Assembly: GCA_041574955.1 (NCBI GenBank)
Contig: JBFGNS010000120.1
Coordinates: 1-13,139, forward strand
DNA from: CALZJC01 sp041574955
Lineage (GTDB): Bacteria > Acidobacteriota > Thermoanaerobaculia > Multivoradales > JAHEKO01
Length of the DNA: 13,139 nt
Direction of reading: 5' to 3'
In this document: positions 6,119 through 12,587 of the stretch, in pieces
How positions within the stretch are numbered: position 1 is the stretch's first letter
Layout: every line of letters starts with the position of its first letter
Made by a program: the position numbers and the translations under genes
Notes under the pieces: model-generated
What the model was told of the DNA's origin: nothing
The model's database searches: none
Seen by the model: only the letters and a program-made list of their open reading frames with translations

Positions 6119-7251
6119 GCCTCGAGGTCGATCTCCGACTGGCGCTCGACGGCTTCGAGCTGCGGGTCGCCTTCCGCGCCGACCGGCCGGTGACCGGGGT
6201 GTTCGGCGCCTCGGGCGCCGGCAAGACGAGCCTGATCGAGTCGATCGCCGGTCTGCGGCGCGACGCCGCCGGCGCGATCCGGCTGGATGGCGAGGTGTGG
6301 CTCGACACCGCCGCCGGGCGCCGGCTGCCGCCGCAGGAGAGGGGCGTCGGCTGGGTGGCGCAGGACGGGCTGCTGTTTCCCCACCTGGACGTCCGCGCCA
6401 ACCTGCTGGCCGGCGCGCGTCGGGCGCGGGCGGCAGGCGCCGATCCCGAGCGGCTGCTGGCCGAGGCGACCGAGATGCTGGCGCTCGGCGAGCTGCTGCA
6501 CCGCCGTGCCGGCACCCTGTCGGGTGGTGAGCGCCGCCGGGTGGCGGTGGGCCGCGCGCTGTGCTCGGCACCGCGGCTGCTGCTGCTCGACGAGCCGCTG
6601 GCGTCGCTCGACCTGCCGCTGCGGCGCCGGCTCCTGCCGCTGCTGGCCCGGCTGCGCTCACCGACGTCGCCGCCGGCGCTGCTGGTGTCGCACGATCCGA
6701 TCGAGGTGCAGGCGCTGTGCGACGAGCTGATCGTGTTGCAGCGCGGCCGGGTCGTGGCACGCGGCGAGCCGCACGCCGTGCTGGCCGATCCCCGGGTCTT
6801 TCCGCTCGCCCGCGAAGAGGGCTTCGAAAACGTGCTGCGAGGTCGTCTGGTGGCGCATCGGGGCGCGACCAGCAGCGTGCGGTTGGGCGCCGGAGAGGGC
6901 GTCGAGCTGAGCACTCCGCCGATCGACGCCGCGGTGGGCGACGAGGTGCTGATCGGCCTGCCGGCGAGCGAGATCGTGCTGGCGACCCGGCGGCCCGAGG
7001 GGCTGTCGGCGCGCAACGTGCTGCCAGCGACGATCGAGGCGCTGCCCGCGCTTGGCGAGCCGGGGCCCGTATCGGTGCGGCTGGCGCCCGAGCTGCCGCC
7101 GCTCGGCGTCGAGGTGGTCGAGACCACGCCCGAGCGCATGGGGCTCGAGCGGGGAGGGAGGATCTATCTGGTGATCAAGGCTACTTCGTGCCGGCCGTAC
7201 GCCGCCGGGCGGGGGACACCGGCGCCGCCGTCTCCGGGCACCGGCTCCTAG
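6115..7251 (+). CDS. modC: Molybdate ABC transporter ATPase ModC
   Basis: 378 aa from TTG at 6115, overlapping the modB stop as TTGA; GGAG at 6104-6107, seven bases upstream, supports this rare start. The ATPase domain has Walker A GASGAGKTS (residues 31-39), a Q-loop at Q83, the ABC signature LSGGERRRV (135-143), Walker B LLLLDE (155-160) with the D-loop SLD following, and the H-loop His193. From about residue 290, SARNVLPATIEAL through LVIKATSC is a single Mop/TOBE domain, the molybdate-sensing regulatory module typical of ModC. The last 20 residues are Gly/Pro-rich and outside the domain. It powers uptake by the ModB dimer. The gene ends 41 bases from the convergent end of the CsoR-type regulator gene. 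Confidence 0.93.
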   Translation: MSLEVDLRLALDGFELRVAFRADRPVTGVFGASGAGKTSLIESIAGLRRDAAGAIRLDGEVWLDTAAGRRLPPQERGVGWVAQDGLLFPHLDVRANLLAGARRARAAGADPERLLAEATEMLALGELLHRRAGTLSGGERRRVAVGRALCSAPRLLLLDEPLASLDLPLRRRLLPLLARLRSPTSPPALLVSHDPIEVQALCDELIVLQRGRVVARGEPHAVLADPRVFPLAREEGFENVLRGRLVAHRGATSSVRLGAGEGVELSTPPIDAAVGDEVLIGLPASEIVLATRRPEGLSARNVLPATIEALPALGEPGPVSVRLAPELPPLGVEVVETTPERMGLERGGRIYLVIKATSCRPYAAGRGTPAPPSPGTGS

Positions 7252-7260
7252 CGCTCACCG

Positions 7261-7279
7261 GGCGGCTGCCGGCGCCGCC
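7261..7279. terminator. Possible bidirectional hairpin between modC and the regulator gene
   Basis: GGCGGC (7261-7266) and GCCGCC (7274-7279) can form a GC-only 6-bp stem with a 7-base loop in the 41-base gap between two convergent genes. A second palindrome GGGCGCCC follows at 7281-7288. No T-run is present on either side, so this is a weak terminator call based on position and pairing. Confidence 0.3.
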
Positions 7280-7292
7280 GGGGCGCCCGAAC

Positions 7293-7580
7293 TCAGCCGT
7301 ACTTCGACAGCAGCGCGACGATCTCGGCCACTTCGCTCGAGTCGCTCTGCTCGTCGCCGTGGCTGAGGCGGTGCTGGAAGGCGCAGGCGATGAGCTGGGC
7401 GAACGCCTTGTTGAGCGCGCCGCGGGCGGCGGCGATCTGCTGCGCGATCGCCTCGCAGCTCTTCTCCTCGCCGATCATCCGCTGGATGCCGCGCAGCTGA
7501 CCCTCGACCCGAGCCAACCGGTCGATGAGCTGCTTCTTGTCCTCTTCCGAGACGGGTGGGGCGGTTGTGGCGACGGCCAT
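7293..7580 (-). CDS. CsoR/CstR-family (DUF156) transcriptional repressor, thiol-type
   Basis: 95 aa all-helical regulator. The family core RLARVEGQLRGIQRMI (residues 21-36), then C42 and QQIAAARGALNK (47-58), is diagnostic. Family members bind TACCC/GGGTA operators and release DNA when their cysteines and histidines bind metal or react. Aligned with Cu-CsoR (Cys, His at +25, Cys at +29) and CstR (Cys, Cys at +29), this protein keeps C42 but has Ala at +25 (residue 67) and Arg at +29 (residue 71). The other Cys is C66, at +24, and H70 sits at +28. It therefore lacks a known Cu or Ni site and probably senses a reactive sulfur species or electrophile through C42 and C66. It is the last gene of the tusA-dsrE2 operon, seven bases after the stop of its neighbour, and probably controls 8500-8515 and 4462-4477. 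Confidence 0.88.
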   Translation of the reverse strand: MAVATTAPPVSEEDKKQLIDRLARVEGQLRGIQRMIGEEKSCEAIAQQIAAARGALNKAFAQLIACAFQHRLSHGDEQSDSSEVAEIVALLSKYG

Positions 7581-7587
7581 CGGCGTC

Positions 7588-8163
7588 TCAGATGAACAGG
7601 TTGGTGCGCGAGCGCAGCGACTCGCCCAGGAAGCTCGCCACGCCCGCCGGCTCGAGTCCGTCGATCAGCTCGTCCTCGCCGATGCCCATGACGTCGCGCG
7701 ACATCTCGCAGGCCAGCAGCTTGACGCCCATCTCGCGCGACATCTCCATCATCTCCTCGAGCGAGGAGACGTTCTTGTCGCGCATCATGCGGCGCAGCAT
7801 CTTGGCGCCGACCCCGAAGTAGTTCATCTTGGAGACCGGCAGCTCGGTCGAGCTCGCCGGCGACATGACGGCCATCATCTTCTCGAACAGGCTCTTGCCG
7901 GCGAGCTTCGACTGCTTCTTGAGCACGCTCAGGCCCCAGAAGGTGAAGAACATGCTCACCTCCTGGCCGAGCGCCGCGGCGCCGGTGGCGATGACGAACG
8001 ACGCCAGCACGCGGTCGAGCTCGCCGGAGAAGACCACGATGGCCACCTTGTCCTCGGGCTGGGTGGCCTCGAGCTGGGCGACCCGGCTCTCGAGCGCCGT
8101 CAGGCGGTCGGCGAGATCGCCGGCTTCGGCCGTCTGGGGGGGAGAGAGATCGGTGACGGTCAT
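7588..8163 (-). CDS. DsrE2-like (DsrE/DsrF family) sulfurtransferase
   Basis: 191 aa. Residues 16-34 (LADRLTALESRVAQLEA) look like a short coiled coil. From residue 39 the DsrE/F-like alpha/beta domain follows: KVAIVVFSGELDRVLASF, MFFTFWGLSVLKK (71-83) and, near the C-terminus, LLACEMSRDVMGI with the single cysteine C152 in the family's active position. MFFTFWGL and the C-terminal ACxMSxDVMGI pattern match the DsrE2 subgroup, which accepts and passes on persulfide sulfur and is typically encoded with tusA and rhodanese genes in sulfur-metabolising bacteria. GGAGG at 8173-8169, five bases before the ATG, fixes the start; the preceding tusA stop is ten bases away, so the genes are one operon. 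The segment around residues 50-80 is hydrophobic, so loose membrane association is possible. Confidence 0.87.
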   Translation of the reverse strand: MTVTDLSPPQTAEAGDLADRLTALESRVAQLEATQPEDKVAIVVFSGELDRVLASFVIATGAAALGQEVSMFFTFWGLSVLKKQSKLAGKSLFEKMMAVMSPASSTELPVSKMNYFGVGAKMLRRMMRDKNVSSLEEMMEMSREMGVKLLACEMSRDVMGIGEDELIDGLEPAGVASFLGESLRSRTNLFI

Positions 8164-8173
8164 GGCGTCCTCC

Positions 8174-8428
8174 TCAGCTGACCTTGCGGATGAAGTGGAG
8201 GTAGATCTCCCGCTCGTCCTCGGAGCCGGTCTCCTGCGCCACCAGCTCGACGTTGGCGGCGATCTTGGTCCAACCCTGGAAGTCCTTGATCGAGCCGCGG
8301 TCGGTGGCGACGATCTTCAGCACCTGGCCGGGGGCGAGGTCGCCGATCTGCTTTCGGGCCTTGACCAGCGGCATCGGGCAGTTGAGGCCGCGGGCGTCCA
8401 GCTCCTGGTCGAAGGTGGTTTCGCTCAT
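8174..8428 (-). CDS. tusA: TusA/SirA-family sulfur carrier protein
   Basis: 84 aa from the ATG at 8428. The family signature LDARGLNCPMPLVKARKQI (residues 10-28) contains the sulfur-carrying C17 in the CPMP motif at the start of the first helix. DLAPGQVLKIVATD forms the next strand. TusA proteins carry a persulfide and hand it between sulfurtransferases, for tRNA thiolation, molybdenum cofactor synthesis or dissimilatory sulfur oxidation. Its place before the DsrE2-like gene and opposite a rhodanese-MBL gene favours persulfide handling. The frame is open to a TTG at 8473, but GGAGA at 8442-8438, nine bases upstream, and the family's normal length support 8428. It is the first gene of a three-gene minus-strand operon read from the promoter at 8492-8520. 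Confidence 0.92.
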   Translation of the reverse strand: MSETTFDQELDARGLNCPMPLVKARKQIGDLAPGQVLKIVATDRGSIKDFQGWTKIAANVELVAQETGSEDEREIYLHFIRKVS

Positions 8429-8466
8429 CGTGACGGGTCTCCGCGGTCGTAGGTCCGGGTCCTGGC

Positions 8467-8494
8467 TGGACAACGCAACGTCGGGTGGTAGAAT
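8467..8494 (+). promoter_or_regulatory. Sigma70-like promoter of the rhodanese-MBL operon
   Basis: TGGACA (8467-8472, 5 of 6 to TTGACA), a 16-base spacer and TAGAAT (8489-8494, 5 of 6 to TATAAT) point rightwards. The start of transcription would fall near 8501, inside the operator-like sequence at 8500-8515, so a bound repressor would block initiation. Confidence 0.6.
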
Positions 8495-8520
8495 CTACGA
8501 TACCCCCCGCAGTATGTCAA
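8492..8520 (-). promoter_or_regulatory. tusA: Sigma70-like promoter of tusA-dsrE2-regulator
   Basis: On the minus strand TTGACA (8520-8515, perfect) is followed by a 17-base spacer and TAGATT (8497-8492, 4 of 6). The spacer contains nearly the whole operator-like sequence 8500-8515. Its -10 box shares the palindrome GTAGAATCTAC (8488-8498) with the -10 box of the opposite promoter, so the two promoters overlap at their -10 regions. Confidence 0.65.
8500..8515. promoter_or_regulatory. CsoR/CstR-type operator-like sequence
   Basis: ATACCCCCCGCAGTAT begins with a perfect ATACCCC half-site of the CsoR/CstR family and ends in GTAT, the outer part of the other half-site; the inner bases are imperfect (five of eight pairs match). 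It lies in the minus promoter's spacer and over the expected plus-strand transcription start, the position where one repressor would silence both operons. Confidence 0.5.
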
Positions 8521-8554
8521 GCGCCGCCCGTGGCGGGCCGGCGGGGGCGACGGG

Positions 8555-8588
8555 GGAACCGGCCTCGGTGGTCGACGAACCCGGTTCC
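8555..8588 (+). promoter_or_regulatory. Inverted repeat in the rhodanese-MBL leader
   Basis: GGAACCGG (8555-8562) and CCGGTTCC (8581-8588) are perfectly complementary with an 18-base loop. It would lie in the 5' leader of the rightward transcript, 53 bases before the start codon. The role is unknown; an mRNA structure or a second protein-binding site are both possible. Confidence 0.35.
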
Positions 8589-8641
8589 AGCAAACCGCTG
8601 TCCGGATCGCGCCGGCAGCCGCAGCAAGGAGCCGTTGGGAG

Positions 8642-9862
8642 ATGGAGAGAGCAGCCAACCACGAGTGGGGAGTCGACGAACTGCTTGGCCGATTGGAGGC
8701 GGGCGACGAACCGTTCGTCTTCGACGTCCGCAACGAGGACGAGTTCGCCAGCTGGAAGATCGAGGGCAAGCGCGGGCCCGAGACGGTCAACGTGCCCTAC
8801 TACGAGATGCTCGAGCACGACGAGTTCGACGACGTGGTCGACTCGTTCAAGGCGTTCCTGAGCGAGAGCTGGGAGGACGAGCTGCCGCGCGACCGCACCA
8901 TCCTGGCGGTCTGCGCCAAAGGCGACACCTCGGAGTACGTGGCGGCGGCGCTGCGCGGTCTGGGGTTCGACGCGGTCAACCTCGCCGGCGGCACCGCGGC
9001 GTGGGGCAACCAGTACGTCTTCCGTCCGGTGGTCGACGACCCGGAGCTGACGATTCTCCAGGTCAGCCGGCCGGCCCGTGGCTGCCTGAGCTACCTGGTA
9101 GCCGCCGGCGAGCGCGCTTTGGCGATCGACCCGCTGCGCCACGTCGACCGTTACCGCGAGCGAGCCGAGGCGCGGGGCTGGACGATCGAGAGGGTGATCG
9201 ACACGCACGGCCACGCCGACCACATCAGCGGCGGTCCCGCGCTGGCGGCTTCGGCGGGTGCTCCCTACCATCTGCATCCGTTCGACGGCATCCACCCGAT
9301 CGACGTGCTGCCGCCGCGCATCGACTTCGACTACCTTCGCGACGGGCAGCAGATCGAGCTCGGCGGTCACCGGCTGGAGGTGATCCATGTTCCGGGCCAT
9401 ACGCTGGGTAACGTCGCCCTGCTGCTCGACGAGCGCTACCTGTTCACCGGCGACAGCCTGTTCCTCGATTCGATCGCGCGCCCCGACCTCGGCGGGCACG
9501 GAGAGACCTGGGCGCCGCTGCACTACGATTCGCTCCGCCGCCTGCTCGAGCTGGACGACGCCACGCTGGTCCTCCCCGGGCACTTCTCCAGCCTGGGGGA
9601 GCAGAACGACGCCCACCTCTACACCGCCGAGCTCGGCCGGCTGCGGCGCGACAACGAGGGCCTGCAGATGGCGCGCAAGACGCGCGACGAGTTCGTCGAG
9701 TACATCCTGGCCAGCCTGCCCGAGTTCCCCGACGAGTACGTCGAGATCAAGCGGGTGAACGCCGGCCTCGCCGAGGTCGGCGAGTCGCGCGCCTCCGAGC
9801 TCGAGCTGGGCAAGAACATCTGCGCGCTGTCGCAGGCCTATGCCGAGTCCGGCGCCGCCTGA
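8642..9862 (+). CDS. Rhodanese / metallo-beta-lactamase fusion, persulfide dioxygenase-like
   Basis: 406 aa, no signal peptide. Residues 8-130 are a rhodanese domain: FVFDVRNEDEF (25-35), the active loop C91-A-K-G-D-T-S97 and GFDAVNLAGGTAAW (108-121). Residues 135-315 are a metallo-beta-lactamase domain with TH189-G-H191-A-D193-H194, PGH253, FTGD271 and PGH314. The layout, especially FTGDSLFLDSIARPDLGG, matches ETHE1-like persulfide dioxygenases and related rhodanese-linked hydrolases. Those use one mononuclear iron, coordinated by two His and one Asp, to oxidise glutathione persulfide to sulfite; H189, H253 and D271 would be the iron ligands. In described PRF and CstB fusions the rhodanese part is C-terminal; here it is N-terminal. 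The last 90 residues are a helical extension. AAGGAG at 8626-8631 supports the start. A glyoxalase II-like hydrolase is a less likely alternative. Confidence 0.87.
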   Translation: MERAANHEWGVDELLGRLEAGDEPFVFDVRNEDEFASWKIEGKRGPETVNVPYYEMLEHDEFDDVVDSFKAFLSESWEDELPRDRTILAVCAKGDTSEYVAAALRGLGFDAVNLAGGTAAWGNQYVFRPVVDDPELTILQVSRPARGCLSYLVAAGERALAIDPLRHVDRYRERAEARGWTIERVIDTHGHADHISGGPALAASAGAPYHLHPFDGIHPIDVLPPRIDFDYLRDGQQIELGGHRLEVIHVPGHTLGNVALLLDERYLFTGDSLFLDSIARPDLGGHGETWAPLHYDSLRRLLELDDATLVLPGHFSSLGEQNDAHLYTAELGRLRRDNEGLQMARKTRDEFVEYILASLPEFPDEYVEIKRVNAGLAEVGESRASELELGKNICALSQAYAESGAA

Positions 9863-10112
9863 GGACGGGGCGCCGCCGGCCGACGCGCGGCTCGACTGCC
9901 GCGGCCTCTACTGCCCGCTGCCGGTGCTGCGCACCGAGCGCGCGCTGGCCGGGATGGCGCCGGGCGAGGTGCTGAGCGTGGTGGCCACCGATCCCGCCGC
10001 CAGCCTGGACTTCAAGGTGTTCTGCCAGCGCGAGGGCCACGAGCTGGTGCGCGAGGAGAGGCGCGGCGGCGAGCTGCGGTTCTGGCTGCGGCGCGCCGGC
10101 GACCCGCGCTGA
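9840..10112 (+). CDS. Second TusA-like sulfur carrier
   Basis: 90 aa, overlapping the 3' end of the rhodanese-MBL gene by 23 bases in another frame, so it is almost certainly translated from the same mRNA. After a Pro/Ala-rich lead of 16 residues it has the TusA signature RLDCRGLYCPLPVLRTERAL (residues 17-36), with C25 in the CPLP motif as the likely persulfide carrier and an extra C20. MAPGEVLSVVATDPAASLDF and the later FCQREGHEL complete the fold. It differs clearly from the tusA at 8174-8428 (CPLP instead of CPMP), so the locus has two distinct carriers, perhaps one for each partner enzyme. Direct transfer between it and the adjacent rhodanese domain is an inference from the gene overlap. 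Confidence 0.88.
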   Translation: MPSPAPPEDGAPPADARLDCRGLYCPLPVLRTERALAGMAPGEVLSVVATDPAASLDFKVFCQREGHELVREERRGGELRFWLRRAGDPR

Positions 10113-10164
10113 GCGGCACCGGCCGACCCGGCGACCGGTTCGTGCCGGGGACCGCGGGTGAGGT

Positions 10165-10170
10165 TAGGAT
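10165..10170 (+). promoter_or_regulatory. -10-like box of the SLC13 gene, near-leaderless start
   Basis: TAGGAT (4 of 6 to TATAAT) ends 12 bases before the ATG at 10183, where no good ribosome binding site is seen. It suggests a separate, short-leader transcript, although the 70-base gap after the TusA-like gene also allows read-through. An imperfect inverted repeat, CGGCAC (10114-10119) with GTGCCG (10142-10147), lies upstream and could form a weak hairpin. Confidence 0.3.
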
Positions 10171-10182
10171 CGCGGTCCAGCG

Positions 10183-12522
10183 ATGACCTTCGAGATCGGG
10201 CTGGTCCTGGCGATCCTGGTCGGCGGCGTGGTGCTGTTCGTGACTGAATGGCTGCGAGTCGACGTGGTCGCGCTGCTGGTGCTGGTGGCGCTGGCGTTGA
10301 CCGGCCTGGTGAGCCCCGAGCAGGCGCTGTCCGGCTTCTCGAACCCCGCGGTAATCACCGTGTGGGCGGTGTTCATCTTGAGCGGCGGTCTGTCGCACAC
10401 CGGCGTCGCCGGCCTGATCGGCCGCCACGTGCTGCGCCTCGCGGGTAGCGGCGAAGTCCGCTTGATTGTCGTCATCATGCTGACCTCCGCCGTGCTCTCT
10501 GCTTTCATGAACAACGTCGGCGTGGCGGCGCTGCTGCTGCCGGTGGTGATGGACATCAGCCGCCGCACCGGGCGGCCGGCGTCGAAGCTGTTGATCCCGC
10601 TGGCGTTCAGCTCGCTGATGGGAGGGCTCACCACGGCGATCGGCACGCCGCCCAACCTGCTCGTCGCGCAAGCGGTCAAGGACGCCGGCCTCGAAGAGTT
10701 CGCGCTGTTCGATTTCGCGCCCGCGGGGGGAGCGGTAGTTCTGGCCGGCATCGTCTACATGGCAGTGGTGGGCCGCCACCTGCTGCCCGAGCATGCCGAC
10801 CCGCTGGCTGCCTCGCGCGGCAACGACCTCAAGGACGTCTACGCTCTCGAGGAACGGCTGTTCGCGGTACAGGTACCCGACAGCTCACCTCTGGTCGGCA
10901 AGAGCCTCGCGGAGAGCCGCCTCGGCGCGGCGCTTGGCCTCAACGTCATCGCCATCCTGCGCGGCAACGAGACCCGACTGGCGCCCGACCCCGGTGTGTC
11001 GCTGCAGGGCGGCGACCGGCTGCTGGTGGAGGGTGACCTCGAGCGGTTGTCGTCGGTCAGCGGCCGCGAGTTCCTCGACTTCGAGACCAGCACGCTGCCG
11101 GTCGAGGAGCTGATGGCGGGCGAGATCGAAGTGGTGTCCGTGAAGATCCTGCCGGAGTGCGATATCGCCGGCAAGACGCTGCCCGAGCTCGATTTCCGCC
11201 GCCGCTTCGGCGGCATCGTGCTGGCGCTCAACCGCGGCGGCGAGCTGCGCCGCACCGGGCTCGAGAAGCTGGTGCTCGAGGTGGGCGACACCTTGCTGGT
11301 GCAGGGCTCCCGCCGCCAGCTCGACCGGCTGCGCGCCGAGGAGCGCCTGCTGGTCGCCCCTGCGGACCCTTCTGAGGCGCTGGCGCTCGAGGAGCGGCTG
11401 ATGGTGGTGCGGGTGCCGCACGACTCGCCGCTTGCCGGCAAGACCCTGACCGGGAGCCGGCTCGGCAACGCCTTCGGGCTGGGGGTGATGGGCATCGTGC
11501 GCGACGGCATGACCCGCCTGATGCCCGAGCCCGACGAGCGCATGCTGCCCGGCGACACGCTGCTGGTCAAGGGCCGTGACGAGGATTTCAGGACCGTGGC
11601 CGGGCTGCACACTCTGGAGATCGGGGGGCGCGGCGTGGACGAGGCCGGCGAGCTGGAGTCCGACCGCGTAGCGATGGCCGAGGCGGTGCTTTCACCTCGC
11701 GCCGGCATCGTCGGCAAGACCCTGGTCGACCTCCACTTCCGCGAGAAGTACGGCCTCAACGTGCTGGCCATCACGCGCGAGGGAGAGACCTTCCGCGAGC
11801 AGCTGCGCGACGTCCGGCTCCGCTTCGGAGACGCCCTGCTGCTGCACGGCCCGCGGGAAAAGCTCAAGCTGCTGGGCTCCGAGCCCGACTTCCTGGTGCT
11901 GACCGAGGAGGCTCAGGAGCCGCTGCGGCTAGAGAGGGCGCCGCTAGCAACGCTGATCATGGCCGGCGTGGTGACCTCCGTGCTGCTGGGTTGGCTGCCG
12001 ATCTACATCGCAGCCATCACCGGAGCGCTGGCCATGGTGTTGACCCGCTGCCTGACGATGGACGAGGCCTACCGTGCGATCGAGTGGCGGGCGGTGTTCT
12101 TGATCGCCGGGATGATGCCGCTCGGGCTGGCGATGCAGACCAGCGGCGCTGCCGAGTTCCTGACCGGTCGGGTCGTGGCGCTGGTCGGCGACGCGGGACC
12201 TCTGGCGCTCGTCGCGGCGCTGTATCTCACCACCGCCCTGGCGGCGCAGGTGATGCCGACCTCGGCAGCGGCGATTCTGATGGCGCCGATCGCGCTAAGT
12301 ACCGCGGGGGAGCTGGAGTTGTCGCCCTATGCGCTGGTAATGACGATTTCATTGGCGGCCTCATCGAGCTTCATGAGCCCGGTGGCGCATCCAGCCAACG
12401 TGCTGATCATGGGACCGGGTGGGTACCGGTTCAGCGACTACATCAAGGTGGGGTTGCCGCTGATGGTGGTGTGTCTGGTGACGGTGCTGCTGGTGCTGCC
12501 GTTGGTGTGGCCTTTGAAGTAG
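10183..12522 (+). CDS. SLC13/DASS-type anion transporter with four RCK_C (TrkA_C) domains
   Basis: 779 aa. The first membrane half spans about residues 4-205 and carries the family hairpin motifs SAFMNNVGVAALLLPVV and TTAIGTPPNLLVA. The second half spans about 586-778, with AQVMPTSAAAILMAPIAL and SPVAHPANVLIMGPGGYRFS. Between them are four cytosolic RCK_C domains, near residues 221-290, 315-384, 402-472 and 496-565. Related SAC1-like transporters of this type carry sulfate or other anions, usually with two such domains. Domains 1 and 3 are alike (LEERL, SPLxGK, SRLG), as are 2 and 4, both pairs 181 residues apart: the block was duplicated. Placed just downstream of the persulfide genes, it may import sulfate or thiosulfate, or export sulfite; this is inference. 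Its start lacks a Shine-Dalgarno sequence. Confidence 0.9.
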   Translation: MTFEIGLVLAILVGGVVLFVTEWLRVDVVALLVLVALALTGLVSPEQALSGFSNPAVITVWAVFILSGGLSHTGVAGLIGRHVLRLAGSGEVRLIVVIMLTSAVLSAFMNNVGVAALLLPVVMDISRRTGRPASKLLIPLAFSSLMGGLTTAIGTPPNLLVAQAVKDAGLEEFALFDFAPAGGAVVLAGIVYMAVVGRHLLPEHADPLAASRGNDLKDVYALEERLFAVQVPDSSPLVGKSLAESRLGAALGLNVIAILRGNETRLAPDPGVSLQGGDRLLVEGDLERLSSVSGREFLDFETSTLPVEELMAGEIEVVSVKILPECDIAGKTLPELDFRRRFGGIVLALNRGGELRRTGLEKLVLEVGDTLLVQGSRRQLDRLRAEERLLVAPADPSEALALEERLMVVRVPHDSPLAGKTLTGSRLGNAFGLGVMGIVRDGMTRLMPEPDERMLPGDTLLVKGRDEDFRTVAGLHTLEIGGRGVDEAGELESDRVAMAEAVLSPRAGIVGKTLVDLHFREKYGLNVLAITREGETFREQLRDVRLRFGDALLLHGPREKLKLLGSEPDFLVLTEEAQEPLRLERAPLATLIMAGVVTSVLLGWLPIYIAAITGALAMVLTRCLTMDEAYRAIEWRAVFLIAGMMPLGLAMQTSGAAEFLTGRVVALVGDAGPLALVAALYLTTALAAQVMPTSAAAILMAPIALSTAGELELSPYALVMTISLAASSSFMSPVAHPANVLIMGPGGYRFSDYIKVGLPLMVVCLVTVLLVLPLVWPLK
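10843..11877 (+). repeat. Internal duplication of a two-domain RCK_C block
   Basis: Within the transporter, codons about 221-384 and 402-565 are homologous at a constant offset of 181 codons (543 bases). Shared landmarks are LEERL at the start of domains 1 and 3, the SPLVGKSL/SPLAGKTL pair, GDRLLVEG/GDTLLVKG, and IAGKTL/IVGKTL in domains 2 and 4. The copies have diverged well beyond recent duplication. Confidence 0.75.
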
Positions 12523-12587
12523 CCGCCGCGCCGATTCGGGCCTGGTGCCCGGCAGCGAGTGGGGTTCGGGCTTGCATCGCCGATTGA

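Larger units (their letters stand above)
8429..8641. other. Divergent regulatory region of the sulfur locus
   Basis: This 213-base gap lies between the tusA-dsrE2-regulator operon (minus) and the rhodanese-MBL/tusA-like operon (plus). It holds two back-to-back sigma70-like promoters around an operator-like sequence (8467-8520), described separately. A rightward leader of about 140 bases carries a GGAACCGG/CCGGTTCC hairpin (8555-8588) and AAGGAG at 8626-8631, ten bases before the ATG at 8642. Confidence 0.7.

Noticed and set aside
7293..7580. Copper- or nickel-sensing CsoR/RcnR.
   Set aside because: The His at +25 and the Cys/His at +29 needed for metal binding are Ala67 and Arg71.
8495..9616. 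A 373-codon minus-strand frame opposite the rhodanese-MBL gene.
   Set aside because: It has no family motif and conflicts with the motif-rich plus-strand gene.
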